From: Sphagnum magellanicum
Taxonomy: Eukaryota > Streptophyta > Sphagnopsida > Sphagnales > Sphagnaceae
Length of the DNA: 64,000 nucleotides
Assembly: GCA_021904315.1 (NCBI GenBank)
Contig: CM038911.1
Coordinates: 10,823,390-10,887,389 of the forward strand
Direction of reading: 5' to 3'
The notes beneath the pieces were generated by a model that was not told the DNA's origin, searched no databases, and saw only the letters and a program-made list of their open reading frames with translations. The position numbers and the translations under genes are program-made. Of the stretch, positions 40,520-54,100 are shown piece after piece (position 1 is the stretch's first letter; each line of letters starts with the position of its first letter).

Positions 40520-43330
40520 ATGGGGCGCAATCGATGGCGTACAAGTAAAGCGCAGCAGCATCCATCTAAGACATCGTCTTTCTGGTGTGTGCGCGCGTAA
40601 TAAAAAGTCATTTATGGCTCTTCAAAATTGTTGAATATAGCGGTGTTTATTATGGGAATGTGTAATCGAATTCTTCTGTACTTGATGATGATTACTAAAT
40701 TTCTAGACTGCTTATCTGTGCTTATGCTTGCTTCCAAATGTCAATTGTTCATATCGTAGTGCTCTGTTATGGTTTTAGGGAAGGGGAGCAGGACCAGCAG
40801 AGTCTGCCATCCTCTACAACACCTCCGCCAGGTAGACCTTGCACTCCTGTCTCTTGGATAACATTTCTAGCTCGATTCCAACTGCTATATAGTAGATAAG
40901 GGGGAACTGTTTCATAATTTCAAGATAAGCAAACCAAGTCCTTGGGATTCAGAATTCCAATTATTAAACCCTAGCTCTAACGCTAATCAAAACTGGTCCT
41001 AACCCTTTAGCTGCTTGTTTGTGAAAATTCATCAAGAGGTTGAGCCTCAATGTGTCATCTCATTGTTTGTTTGTCCAGGTGAGTCCAGTGAGAGGGGGGT
41101 GCGCAAGCAGCTTTCAGTCCATTTGGCTATGTGGGTGAGTTCCTACAGTAGATTGGCTCAGTTTGGCACTTGAATTAGGTGATTTTGCTAACCTCAAATT
41201 TCAAATGCAGGGTCTTGTTGCTGCAGTCTTTGCTTGATAGGGTATTCTTCCTTTCACTGCAGGTACTTGGGTAAACCTGAAACCTCTGAAGGTGACTGAA
41301 CTGTGCAGGATTTTGGACAATGTGATGCAAAGAAATGCACCGGAAGGAAGCTGTCTCGACTTGGCTATTTGAGGGTAAGTACTTATTTCTCTCTCCCTGT
41401 TCAGTATCCATGTCTATCTTGCTTATTGAACTGGGAAATTGTTCAGGGGAAGAGAGATCTGAACATCCTGTGAACTAATGACCTCTGAGGAGTGCATTGT
41501 CCTGACAGGAATTGAGAGTGCAGCAGCGATTTGCTGGGTTGGTTCTCAGGTATGTCTGTCTGCTACTAGTTGCACTGAACTGTCCCTTGTGAAGGTGCAC
41601 AGTAGGAAATCATCTACCTTGGAAAGCCACGCCATGAAAATAAGGCCTCTTGACTAATGAGGCTCAAAATGATGGATGCAAGATAATTACCCTCTGCAGT
41701 GTGGTCATAATGATGTGTTAAGCTGTTTACTTCACTCTCTATTCAGGTATTGCTGGTACTGTGCCACAAGTCTGGTTGCCTAGCAATATAGAAACTACAA
41801 GGCATGTGTGCTGTACTTCCTCAAGAAAGATGTGATTGTTCACATGCAATACTGAAGATTCTAGCATGTGCACAGTCCAGTGGGTCAGAAGTGTGTGTCC
41901 AGAGAGGATCAGCAACTGCTACAAGAGCGAGGGCTTGCTGTTGTAGATTGCTCGTGGAAAGGGCTGAAGGATGTCCCTTTTGCTAACTTGCGTTGTGGTG
42001 CTGCTCGTCTTTGTAAGTACCTCTTTAGCCTTTAATTCACTTCTTAGGAATTGTGATGACTCATTCTTTTGCAGGTTCACTGCATGCAAGTCATTTTATC
42101 ATTCTTGAAATTCATCACATGAAGGCTGTCTGAAACTTGTAGCCCTGAAACTAGATGTGACAAGATATGTGACAGGTTGTAGTGGAATTGCAGTGCCTTG
42201 GTTGGTTGCAGCTAACCCTGTCAACTATGGTCGACCTTGCAAACTCTCTTGTGTGGAGGCACTTGCAGCAGCCCTCATTATATGGTACAAATGGTCACTT
42301 TTTGCCTGTTCTTGCCCTCTTTCACACTGGTGGTTGTAAGTCTGTTGCCTTTTATCTGCATGAGGTGGTAAGCACAAGCTGAAAAGTTAGTCTGCCTGCT
42401 GTAGACAGAAGAACTTTGGACACAGCAAAAATGCAAGTATTCCAATGAAACGATGAGTTAAGGATCAGCAGACGGGAAGATGGTGGAAGGCTATGTGATT
42501 GTCACAGTAGTGATTTTGTGTAACCGAGCTCAGTTGTGAGCTATTGTCTTGATGTGGACTCAGTGGGGAGCATGAGACTGCTGACCAACTCCTGGGCCAA
42601 TTTAAGTGGGGTCATGCTTTTTTGTCCCTCAACAGGTAACTTGTTTCTCCACAAAGATAATGACCTTGTTGAAATCTGTTATGTATTTTCTCCAACTATT
42701 AGCCTGTTTCTTATGTGCAGAAATTAGTTTTACACCTTTCTTTATCATTCGATGTTGTCTTGGGCAGTTCTTTATCCCTCAAGTTGAAAACAGTAGTAGA
42801 AGCAATGAGTGGAGAAACTAACTGCCCTAAACTGGTGGTGTCTGTGAGGGCAGGGAGCTTCTGGATGCATATGCAGCTTGCAAGGATGGTGCTGAAATTA
42901 TAGTTGTGCAGAATGAGTGGCTAGCAAATGAGCCTGCAAACTCTGATGCTCCTTTGAGCACACCAGGCAAGATTCATCACTCATGTTCAAGCCAGATTTT
43001 GGCTTTGTCATCAGTCACTGTTCATCCATTCATCATCTTTTGGAGAATGTACTCACAAGGGTATGAAAACAAGGGTGGCGGTTTTGATGTGTTCTCATTT
43101 ACGTTCTCTCACTTTCAGGTGAAGACAATGGATCAGATGATGGATTGCCACCTTTGGAACGTAATCTCAATCGAGGCAATGAAGATGATTTCAGTAACTC
43201 TGTAGAATCTTCTGAGGAAGAGGAAGAGGAAGAGGAAGATGTTGAAGATTGTGAAGGGAAGCATTCAGTTGATAGGGTTGGCTACAATGAGGAAGAGCTT
43301 GGAGTTGATAATAATCAGAATCACTCATAA
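40520..43330 (+). CDS. TSR3: TSR3, 18S rRNA aminocarboxypropyltransferase
   Basis: Ten exons join in frame to 301 aa: 40520-40584, 40779-40831, 41079-41134, 41309-41374, 41509-41549, 41876-42012, 42194-42284, 42564-42635, 42854-42966 and 43119-43330. All introns are GT-AG except the last, which has a GC donor at 42967-42968. The RLI-like N-terminal part carries [19 protein letters not shown] (from about 55). The DUF367/TSR3 core carries [11 protein letters not shown] (95-105), [27 protein letters not shown] and [14 protein letters not shown]. The acidic tail has [13 protein letters not shown] followed by a run of eight Glu. TSR3 uses S-adenosylmethionine to add the aminocarboxypropyl group to a hypermodified pseudouridine of 18S rRNA late in 40S maturation. 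Length and domain order fit plant homologues. The gene looks intact. Confidence 0.93.
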
Positions 43331-44599
43331 CATTTGGGTGTGTTCAGGACTTTTATGTCGTGCATATACCAATCATGGAGTTAATCATTTTGATTTGTCA
43401 TCTTTGAGGCTGGGACTGTAGCACATGCAGCATGGGTGGTTTTGTTCAAAATTATGCTCCAAGCAACAAATCCACCCATAATTTTGTTTGCTTTCTTATT
43501 GATGGAAATGAACAAGATTGGATGATAGCCAGAGAATTCATTGGTGAAATGGCAAGATGAGGATACCATCTGTGATGTCTCTAAGACAGGAACAAGATGA
43601 TAATTGACAATTGATTAGATGAAAGAGATAAGATTCTTAGAAATTTAGCATGCAGAAATTACCCTCTGTTTCCATGCACAGCAAATGGATTAAGAGTAAA
43701 GATCATCAGGCTTGCCCAATTCCTTCATATTTTTAAATCTTTAATCTGTTGTTGTCATAATCTGCAACACATGCTGCATGCTCCATGGTAAGTAGGTGGC
43801 CGAAATGTAATGACAATGGCTATGTAGACATTTTATGGGTGAAAAACAAAGGTGACCTGAGAAATTTATTGAGTACTGATAAATGTTAAAACAGGTGTTG
43901 ATTGGGTATATGGTTCATAATATACCAGTGTGATAATAAATTTGAGTACTTTTCTTGGTATTAATCTTTGGCATAGTTAACTTTTCCATTCTATTTATTG
44001 AGGGAAAGCAATTTGACTTTTAGTCCCAACTGCTATATTAGATCAATTTCAAAGAGTTCATGGAGAAATATGCTTAACAGGCATTACATTCACATCTTAA
44101 CAGGCATTCCATTCACTTCTGATCAAGTCAGTTTAGATTCACCTCACAGTGAGCTAAAACTGCTCAAGCAAGTGCCGATTCAGAATGACCAACTGACAAA
44201 AGTTACCACCAAGCTTTCAACTTTCCACATGAATGTTCATGGAAGTTGTAAATCCCTCCATTCTACCAATAAGCTGCTGTACCGATCAATTATACACAAG
44301 ATTCAGGGATGACGCAAGCTGAACTTTACATCCTCACTATTGCCATTCTGCAAAATTCAGCATGTTAAATTGACATACTCCTCCCATTTGTAACAAACCC
44401 CAGGCCAACAACCATTCAATGTCTTCAATCCAGTAGCTCATTCAGTTCTGCTACTAACCATCTCATTGAGTTCATGGGCTTTCCACACACTCAATCTGTA
44501 TAGCACAAGAACACTAAAGCCTCACATAAAATGGCTACCAACAGAATGTTATAACAACAATAATCACAAAAATGGCATCTTTCCCCTGGAATCTAGACC
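43331..44599. other. Convergent 3' regions of TSR3 and the GTE gene
   Basis: About 1.27 kb between the two stop codons, to hold both 3' UTRs. I see no further gene. An AATAAA near 43935 on the plus strand is a possible but distant poly(A) signal for TSR3. Confidence 0.5.
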
Positions 44600-47500
44600 C
44601 TAGTCAATTTCACCCTCTTCCACATCCACATTCAAGCTGGTGGGCTTCCCTTCAGCCTTATCAACCTCCATTTTTGTCGGTACTTCATGGCTGTCTTCAT
44701 GATCACCTTGATGATCATCCTCATCTTCATCATCCTTCATAAAAAGACCCAACTGCTCAAGGGGGTTGCCACCTTGGAGGGAGTATGTTGGAAGCACATC
44801 AGAGGGTCCATCATTAGGGCTACCCTCCTCACCTGCACTCCCTGCCAATTGCTCAATGGGTATAGACCTCAGCCTTTCTAGATTCTTCAAGATTTCGCTG
44901 CTCTCATCAATCTCCACTGTCTTCTCCATCTGTAAAAGACCATGAAGAAACAAACAAACAAACACCATATCAACTAACCTGCAGACCAGACTATACATAA
45001 AAAGTCATCCAAAGGAGAGATGGAACTAATGAAAAAGATGATTGAAAATGTCCTTGGATTGCAAAACATTGCAAACAAGACTAGACCCATAAGACATCCA
45101 GGAAATGAGATGAGATACTGAAAATGGAGGCAAAGAGTGGAAAGAGACTTGCTGAAGGGCACGGCGGGCAGCCTCTCTCTCCAGCTCCTTCAAACATCTT
45201 TCTTTACGGGCTGCCTCTTCCTTAGCAGCAATTGCTTCAGCTTGCAAACGTGCTTTCTCTGTAATACCACCAAATCGTGTCAGCTAGATCATCTTAAGGG
45301 GGGGTAACACATCCTTAAGCACACAGACATGAAGGTAGTTCAATCAATGCTTATGCTCACAATTAACCATCTTGGGCAGTAACTAACCTTCCTTCTGCCG
45401 TCTTTCCAACTCCTCGCGGTCTTTCCTCAATTTCTCTGGATCCACTTTTTCATTCTGCCCCACCATACAATTCATGGGTTTATGTGATTGATAACTTAGA
45501 CACATCACAGTAAAGTTGCCACTGCAAAGCAAAGCAGCCATAGAGCATACCCTATTGAGAAAACCACAAGACACAGACTCTGAGACCTCTGCAAGCTTAA
45601 ATTTATTAACATTTTACATTTTAACATTATTACATTTTAACAGTCCTACCTTATCCACTGGTAATGTCTTTTCCTGTGCTTTCAAAATTGTATCCGCAAA
45701 TCTTCCCCTTAGCAGTGCAGCCCGTAAAAGCTTATTGGGAGACACTTGCCTCTCAAGAGGAATATCTTTGGCTATCACTTCATCCCCTGAAGAAACAAAC
45801 CACCTGTCAGAATCCAAAAATATAAGTAGTAATATATTGAAAACAAGTTGCTAACAAGTCAACATGATCACTTCAGAAATAAGATCACACTTGACCTCCT
45901 TGTTACTTGAGGTAACACTAGCAAGTCTTGAAAACAAGTTACTAATATAAGTTGTAATATTGTAACAAGGAGGTCAAGAGTGATCTTATTTCTGAAGTAA
46001 TCATGTTTCATTGGGCTCACACTTGGTCCATTAAAAGCTCTTAGCAACTTGCTAATGAAACAACTGTGAGCCCAATGCACAAACAGTAACACCAGCATAA
46101 CAGAAAAGGAAAGGCACAAGGGCAGATAGCAAGGAAAAAATCTTTAAGGCAAGTTTAATAGAATGTCATATATCACAAATGGGACAATAATAAATCCAAG
46201 GACTACATACTTTTGATGTTGTCGAGCTGAAGGGCAAGGCTGCCATTTGGAACACCAACAGCAGCTGAACCCACGGGTTCCTGCAGCGGTGGCGGTGAAC
46301 ATACCCGCATACAGGTATTTTCAGCCCTTTCTCCACAGAAATGTTCACTAAGTAAACACTGGCATGTCCTCGTGACTTGAACTACAGCCAAAGCTAGAGC
46401 AACCAATATCTTGGCTCCTGCAAGAAAAAAAGAAAGCTGCCTACAATGCAAGAAACAACAACTATATGACAGAAAGGTCATGGAGCTGGCATCACCAAGA
46501 TGCTGCCAGAGTCCATCAACTTTCCTTGCCTCACATAGTTGTCTGCTCCTTTCAACTCTCTTCACACCTTTTCATGTGCTGTCTTGGATCCAGCACCAGC
46601 TGACTGTGCATCCTCTGCCTCTGTCTCACTCCCTGATGTGCTGCCTGAATCAGAGTCTGTAAAATTTGGATAAGTATCCTTACAAGATGAGAAATGAAAT
46701 AGATAATGATTCTACAACCACACATGTGCTGGCTTCTTGGAATCCTAGATATGACTACTGACTCACAACATGTTTTGCATCTCAGATTTACTCACTCTCA
46801 GTTGATCTTTAGACATTGCTCAAACATGACAAGTTAACAACAATTGATGGAAGATCTGAACCAACAATTCCCAAACAAATTCAGAATCCACTACTCTACT
46901 GTTTCTATATCCATCTCTTTGCAGCTTGAATCCTATTTACATCACTGTGCACCAGACCTAAAAAGACTGAAACACCTTTCCACATGTATACTTTCCATTG
47001 CACTGTGTGGTCAACTAGGATAAATAAATAGTTAGGTCATAACTAATATCTTTCATAAGAATTGAAAAATCTCCATTCTTCACTACTTTCATTCATGCTT
47101 TGAGAGCACATTTCATGAAATTGACAACATTTTCTCTTCAGTTCCTTTGCTTAATTTTTCATGGCAAGTTCTTCTCCATGTCACAATCTTAATACTGCCA
47201 AAACTGCTCAAAAGGACCAAACTGTGACCATGTTCTGGAGCCACAGGGGAGGCAACCATGGACTTACCACTTGATGACGAGCCAGTATCGCTACTGTCAC
47301 TGTCAGAGCTACTTGACTTGGTTTCACCAGCTTCACCGCCACCATCCTTGTCAATTGCCACAGGAGCAAATTTTGCAGGAGCTAAATCATCATCGATGTC
47401 CACATCCTCCTCTCCACCTTCCCCGCCTGCAAAACATATCAGCAAGATCAATATGATAACTCTAGTTGTCTAAAAACCCAGCGGAGGCAAAGAGATCAAT

Positions 47501-49885
47501 AACCAATGCAACAATGGAAAAGGGGATAAGTAAAACACAGAAATTAGCATGTGACGAATAAAAGCTGTTCAATGCAACAGGGAAACAATAAGAGTTTTCT
47601 TTCAGCATCCTCATTACCTGGTCGTGTCTTCTTAGTCTCGCCAGTTGCAATCTGTTTCTGCAGTGAACACCAAAACTATAAGGTAAGCCCAGATGACTGA
47701 AAGTGGCTAGTATGACTGATTTGACTATTTTAAGATGTATGTTATTTGTGAAGCTCAATTTCCCCTCTCTTCTTCCTTCCAAAGATTCTGCCTGACTCCT
47801 CTTAATGAGTGTTTACATCCATCTCAGGTAATCTAAATGCAGAGATCAGAGACTACTCAACAGTCATATAAACATTGCAAGGCACACACAGTGATAGAGA
47901 CAAATAGACTCCACATTAGACTTCAGGATAACTGAGATAGCTGCACATCAGTCTCAACCAAAAGAAATAGTTTCAAAAAATTGGAAACTGCAGTCTAAAA
48001 CACAGTAAACCCTACAAAAGTCAAATAACCACACTCCTCCGCACAGGTCCTTCACACTGTAGTCCAAATTCATCAACTTCCACATGGAACAGACCAATTA
48101 GCTCTGCCTTCAGACCCACCAAACACAAGAAATGGTTTGATGACAATTGAATTGTCTCCCGCAAGCAAAGTAATCTCTGTTATCTTCCTTATTACACGGG
48201 AGATTAGAAGAGGCCCACACAAGAAATAGGAACACAACAGCCAAGACAGTTTTTTCCACACCCAATGGAATCACAATAATGGGACAAAAGTAATGCACCT
48301 GATTAGCTTCAGAAAATCCCTGTTGTGCTTTTTGGGTTGCCTTCTTTGCCTTCTTTCCTCTACTCTTCATGCAGTTGGTTATGAACCGATCCAACTCCCA
48401 AAGAGTTTCATTATCAAAGGAGTCTATGTCCACTTCAATCTCATCCTCATTTTGGCCGACATCTGGGTTCCTTTTCTTGATAATCTGAACAATCCGCTCA
48501 AGCTTATCACCAGGAAGCTTTTCAAGATTAATACTAAGTTCTCGTTTCTCCTCAAATGTCATGGGGCGCTTCTGGACAAACTCTGGCCTTTGCTTCCCTC
48601 CATGGGCTAAAGAAGGCCTGACTGCTGGACTAGGCCTACTGCTGCTCTTTGCCAAGGACTGGATCTGGGTCTCAACTCTCTTCAGATGCTCTTGTATATC
48701 TTGCAAAGGATTAGTCTGCCCCATGGCAATGGTGTCATCTAAAGCCAAAGTCTCCTCCTCAACCTTAATCTTCAACTTCTCTTCTTCAAGTTTTCTGGCA
48801 ATATCCTTCCAGCGGTCATTGAATAAGCCAGCAAGCACCTGGGCCATTACATATACGTCATGACCTTGAGGATTGTAAGTCATTGCGTTTGCAAAAGTGA
48901 GCCGCACATCATCAGCAAAGCTTGTGGGTGAGGAGTAATAGCCATTAGCAACTCTCTCCTTTATTGTTCCAAGATCCATGGGGTTGCTAATAACTTTGTG
49001 ATAGTCATGTAGGCCGAGCTTCTCAGCATCCACAGGCTCATTGAAAACCCAAGCATGTTTATGACTCATCATCTTCTTCAGCAATGTGCTGCACTGTTTT
49101 AGTATGTCCCCCATGCGCCTAGCTCGGGCTGCCTCTACTCTCTGCCTCTTACCATCTCTTCCATCTGTCTTCCCATGGCCTGTTCTTTTTGCACCAGGAG
49201 TAGTACCTTTAGACTTGAGCTTTCCTGGAGGAGGCATTTTGTCTTTCCCAGACACAAACTCAGAGTTGAGGTATAACTGATTAGCTTTAGGAGTCCTCTT
49301 TTCCTTCCCCTGTGATCCTCCTGGAGTTCCTAGAGCTCCTCCCTCAGGTACAACTATGCTAGGTTGCCGGGCAAGACGAGCTTCTCGCTGTGTCATTGTA
49401 TCTGCAGGAGTGGCCGGAGGCTCCAAAGATGCTGCTGCTGAGGTCACTTCTTTCCCAGCAATACTTCCGTTGTTGTTGTCTGTTCCTGAAAGATGAGCAT
49501 CACTATTACAAGCGGCGTTTGCGCGTGTCTCTGCAGCATATAGTTGGGACTTGGCTGATAGAAGATACTCCTGCCGCACATCGATCTTGGCTGCTATGCT
49601 CTTGACCTGGTCGAGGTTCAGCTTCAGCTTTTTGCGTAACTCTCTTTTCTGGTCTCTGGAAAGAGATCCAAGATCCACTGTAACTATGGGGACCGTCGTC
49701 GCCCCCTCCTCATTAACGCTCATGGACTTCCTCTTCAAGCTCCGCAAGTCATCTGAGGTTTCCAAGTCTGCCTTGCGAAAACTAGGGAAGCTCGAGACCT
49801 TCTTCACGGCGTCCTCACTACTGCTAAGGATATTCTGGTTGTGAACACGCTCAAACGTTGTATATGCCATGAGAGCAGATGCCAT
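44600..49885 (-). CDS. GTE-type bromodomain/NET (BET-like) transcription regulator
   Basis: Nine coding exons on the minus strand: 49885-48299, 47657-47618, 47426-47268, 46656-46568, 46280-46211, 45786-45650, 45454-45388, 45258-45149 and 44929-44600. They join in frame to 862 aa. A bromodomain lies at about 258-364 with NPMDLGTI and the acetyl-lysine Asn338 in MTYNPQGHDVY. The NET domain lies at about 439-505 (MTFEEKRELSINLEKLPGDK). A Ser/Asp-rich acidic stretch is at about 570-615, and SPNKLLRAALLRGRFADTI at about 660-685. A charged coiled coil (about 695-755) and an acidic end VEEGEID follow. This order is that of the Arabidopsis GTE8-GTE12 group, nuclear readers of acetylated histones. The first ATG in frame is 49885, directly after an in-frame TGA; 49870 is an alternative start. 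The donor of the exon ending at 45149 (GTCTCT) is weak. Confidence 0.92.
45864..46004. repeat. Near-perfect inverted repeat in a GTE intron
   Basis: Arms 45864-45906 and 45962-46004 (43 bp each, 41 matching) around a 55-bp loop, inside the intron between the exons at 46280-46211 and 45786-45650. A second smaller pair (CATTGGGCTCACA near 46008 and TGTGAGCCCAATG near 46065) sits beside it. It would fold as a long hairpin in the pre-mRNA. A MITE or local inverted duplication is the likely origin. Confidence 0.9.
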
Positions 49886-49889
49886 GCAT
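49851..49889 (-). promoter_or_regulatory. Short upstream ORF overlapping the GTE start
   Basis: An ATG at 49889-49887, four bases before the main ATG and in another frame, opens a 12-codon ORF (MHGICSHGIYNV) whose stop lies inside the main coding region. Ribosomes using it would miss both candidate GTE starts. The -3 position is G for this ATG, but T for the main ATG at 49885. It is seen in the sequence; its use in translation is inference. Confidence 0.5.
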
Positions 49890-50037
49890 AACACTCACAA
49901 GAACAACGTCCCCACCGTTGCAGCCGCGCTCCTACCACCTTCCCAAACCCGTCACATAGACCATACATGCGAGGAGACCCCGCAAGCAGCACGGTCGTAG
50001 CACCACCGCCACCAACAATTACCGGGGCACAAGAGCA

Positions 50038-50576
50038 CTAACAAAACAGCTGAATAGATCCCTATCCTTTACCAGAGAGATTCAAAACGCCATCACCACC
50101 ACCGCACCTACAACACAGCAATCGAGAGTTTCTTCAACGGAGAGAGCCACATGCACGACAAGAAGATCATTTCTCAGATCCGAAACCCTGGAAAACAGCA
50201 CCCACAAAAAAAACAAACCCAGGCTATACTAGTGACAACCCACTGGCGAGTACAACACGCAAGGAATTATATCAAAACAGGTCGTCACATCGGCGATAGA
50301 AGTAGAGCTCCAAAGCGCCGACCACCAACTTAGGGTTATCGCTTGTCTACAGCGAAACAGCTTGCGAAATTCAATGCGTGCGTGCGTGCGCCACAGAAAG
50401 CGGCGGCAGCAGCAGCAACGATAGCGAATTCAAGCTGGTTGCAATCTAGGGTTTGGGAGTTCTTCAAGCCCTCACGCGGGCAAAAATCATCGGATTCTTG
50501 AGCAAAATAACCCCAGAAAAAAAACATGGGTAGCAAATCGAGAACATCCACCGCACACAGGGAGCTAGAATCCTAC
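50038..50576 (-). other. Possible 5' UTR intron of the GTE gene
   Basis: A donor-like ACG|GTAGGA (50576 downward) and an acceptor-like CTGTTTTGTTAG (50038) on the minus strand would remove about 540 bp of leader. GTE genes often have 5' UTR introns, but nothing here beyond the splice words supports this one. Confidence 0.25.
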
Positions 50577-50653
50577 CGTCCGAGGAACGGAGTACAGAAA
50601 CGGAGCACAAAGAAATGGAAGCGAAGATCTCAGAGGCCATCGCCATCTCGTCG

Positions 50654-50662
50654 TATTTAATA
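50654..50662 (-). promoter_or_regulatory. TATA box of the GTE gene (tentative)
   Basis: TATTAAATA on the minus strand in a GC-rich stretch, about 770 bp upstream of the GTE ATG. A start near 50625 would give a long leader that includes the overlapping short ORF. Confidence 0.4.
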
Positions 50663-50879
50663 GCCGGCCCCTACCTTGTCGTGCACGCTTCCCGCCGCCC
50701 CCTTGTCGCATCATCGTCGCCGTCCATCTTCACATCTAGAATTACTTCCCAGATATCCGCCGTCGATTCATGCCTTTTTTCCATCTGACGGTGATCCGTC
50801 GTTCTCACTGTCTGTGCCGTGTCACCCGAGAAAGCCATCAATAGAAATGTGAAAACCAAATACCTGATTAGACTAAAAA

Positions 50880-51099
50880 AGTTGATAGATTATTATTTTA
50901 AGTAAAATTTAAGGAACTCAATTAACTAAAATATAGTTTAGATTAGTCACTTTTTTAGACAAATTTTGACAAAAAAAAACATTTCAACCAAAAAATTGGT
51001 AAAATTTTTTATTTCTTTTTTCCTAATGTAAATTCAACTAGTTTTTCTTTTTTGGGGGGAGGGGGGGAATTTCAACAAATTTTCGATATCACAAAATTG

Positions 51100-51133
<34 letters not shown>

Positions 51134-54100
51134 CTGATTTGGGTACTGAAAAAAGAAAATATTGTTAACTTTGTGAGCACAATTTTTTTAAATATAATTT
51201 TATATGCAGTTTTTCCAGCAACACAGAAAATACCTATTCTGTCAGCATCCAAAAATAATAATAATTTTGATATAATTCAAAATTGGGTTTTAAATGTGCA
51301 AAAAAATATTTTAGAAGACAGGAAATTAGTTTGGAAATTATGCAAGAGGAAATTACTAGGTATTTAAAGTATTATTGTACAAATTTTAAATCAGCTTTTT
51401 TACTATAACTTTTGCAAAACCAAAATGCACCAACATGAGCAATTTGTTACAACTAGGTTTTAACTAGGTCTATGCCAATGTTGCCATTTGTAAGTGTATA
51501 TAGTGTACACATTCATGTAAGTGTAAATCATTTGCACTTATCCTTGTGAATATAAATTTCTTTACACTTATAGGGTGGTAATTTAAATCATTCTCACATG
51601 ATGCACATAAGCTTACACGAGTTAGTGTAAATTAATTTTCAACATGTATATAAATCATGTAAATGATTAGTGTATTTTGATTTCACCTTAATACTCATAT
51701 TGACATGTCATAATGTGTCAATACAATGCATTCATTTTACATCATGTGCAATGCATGTTTCATTTTGGAAATCAATACATTTACTTCATTCTTAAAGTGT
51801 ATTCACCCAAGATTGGTGAAACACTTGACATGGAAACAAAAAACCATGTCTACATTTTTGCACTTCTTGCTTCTTTATACTTTACTTAATTTTATACAAC
51901 CTCTTGTATAGGTTGTAAGTAAATTGCCTAATTACACATCCATTTACTTGGTATGTCTATCCTAAACTAAATACATCCACAACACTCAACTATACATGTG
52001 CATGAAAACATGTTGGTTTGCCTTAACATTAGAAAATTTAGAAATACATTGAAAAGCGAATCAAATGTCCCCCCTTTATGTTTAGGGGTTTAAACCATTG
52101 TGCGAAACAAAAAATCTCAATTTAAAATTTTCATGTGTGAAGCATTACATTTGTAAAGCTCTTTTTGGGGCCCTTACACTTAGAAAGCTCCTTGAAAGCT
52201 TGTTTTTATCATTTAAAAAGTTGTATCAACAAGCTTTTAATATTTTCTCATGGTAAAGTTCCCCATTTTTCATATTATAATTGTAAGCTTAAGTTTACAA
52301 CAATAACACCTTCTTTTTATGCAAAACTTTTCACTTTACAAAAATATATTGTGAAACTATCAACTTATCAAAGGTAATTTACATTCAATAATGCCATTAG
52401 GACTAAGCATTTAATGGCATGTATCATTTCAACTTATTGACAAAGCATAATATCATTAGTTATGTATCTATCCAACCTAACACACTTGATGAGATGTGTA
52501 TTTTACCTCCTCATGAATTCATGAGGTAGAAGATCAAACTTGGGGATTCAATAATCCAACTAATTAATAACCATTGTACATGTTATCAATTAATGTTTAC
52601 AAATTATCCAAGTTTTTTTTGTGGGAAAGGAATAATGTTAGATGAATATTGTTTATTAAAGAAATTGAATTCTTTTCCTTTTTATTCTTTTTTGCAATGG
52701 TTGCATTTCATAAGGGCAAATGTAATACAACAAATATATATATATATTGATTTGAAATCAAAGGGTTTGATCAATTTGCTTTCAATTTTTTTTTCCTCTA
52801 TCATTTCATAATCTTCTTCTTCTTTACATTTAATCATTCATCAAGGTTTCATAATATAATTAATGTGAATTATTTTTTCATTTTTTTGTATTTATTCAAT
52901 CGTATTGTTAATTTAGGATAAGGTTAAAGGATTGTTAAGGTATTATGAATGACAATGCGGGTTGTAATTCATGTGATTGAATGTTAATTGTAAGGTTTGC
53001 AAAGTTGATGAATGATTACAATAGTTGAAATCTAATCTGAACAATATTATTTATATTTATTTCCAAAGTTTATGATTTCAAATTTTTCACCACATAATTT
53101 TTGTCATCATGTATATATGTATGTCCACACCATCCATTAAAATAATTACCTCTTCCAAGGTTAGTTATCTCACACCTCTCCATTACCCACTAAGGTGTTC
53201 CAAAATTATAGTCACAAAATATATATTTTTTGCATTTCAAAATTTTGACAAGATGTATACACCAAAATTGATGATAATATTATGAACATTGGATAAGTTT
53301 CAGAAATTTGAAATTTGATTTAATATTTTTTTTAAAAAATCAACAAATGATCAAAAAGTGAGTATATTTGGACCAAATTAATACCTTTCACAAATTTTGA
53401 AACATATATTTCAAAAATAACATTATAGGTGACATATTTGCATGAAATTTTAGGTGAAAAATGAAATGATATTAAAATAATAAATACATCAAAAATTGGG
53501 AAAGTTATTACAGTTGTTAAGACTTTTAATCACCAAATGTGATCTTTTTATGTTCATAAACAATGTTTTTTTTTTTTCAAATTTCAAATGTTATGTCATT
53601 GGCTAACATCCCAAGATGGATTTAAAATCTAATGACAATAAGTTTTAGAACCTATCTAAACAATAAAAAAACTAACTAAAAAATTACCACCAAATTGAAA
53701 ATAGAATCAAAATGTGACAAAAACATTTCAAAAATTTTAAAACATTTGTGATTTTAAAAAATGGGGATATTGTGATAAAATATTCCTTTTTTTTGTACTT
53801 TTGCAATTCAATGAAATTTTGGAAACCAAAAAAACACTTTGTAAGCCATTTTTTTTAATAAAAAATTCATGAAATAAAACTTGATAATATGAAAAAGGAT
53901 AACATCCTTGAAATGGGGGTTTTATTTTGCATTTTCCCCCCCTTGTCAGTGGAACATGTCACCCAATGTGACACCTTATAGTTGTAAATAAAACTAAATA
54001 TTATATATTATGTGCACATTAATTTACCCAATCCTTTTAATCCAACCGTTGGATCAAAAATAATTTCAATTTAAAGTGAATTTTGAATTACAAAAAGTTG

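Noticed and set aside
43239-43421. Alternative plus-strand frame at the TSR3 3' end
   Set aside because: The spliced TSR3 frame ends at 43330 with the family's acidic tail; the other frame is a shadow.
48110-48298. Open frame continuing past the first GTE coding exon
   Set aside because: A clear donor CAG|GTGCAT at 48299/48298 and in-frame continuation at 47657 show it is intron; the extra residues have no family match.
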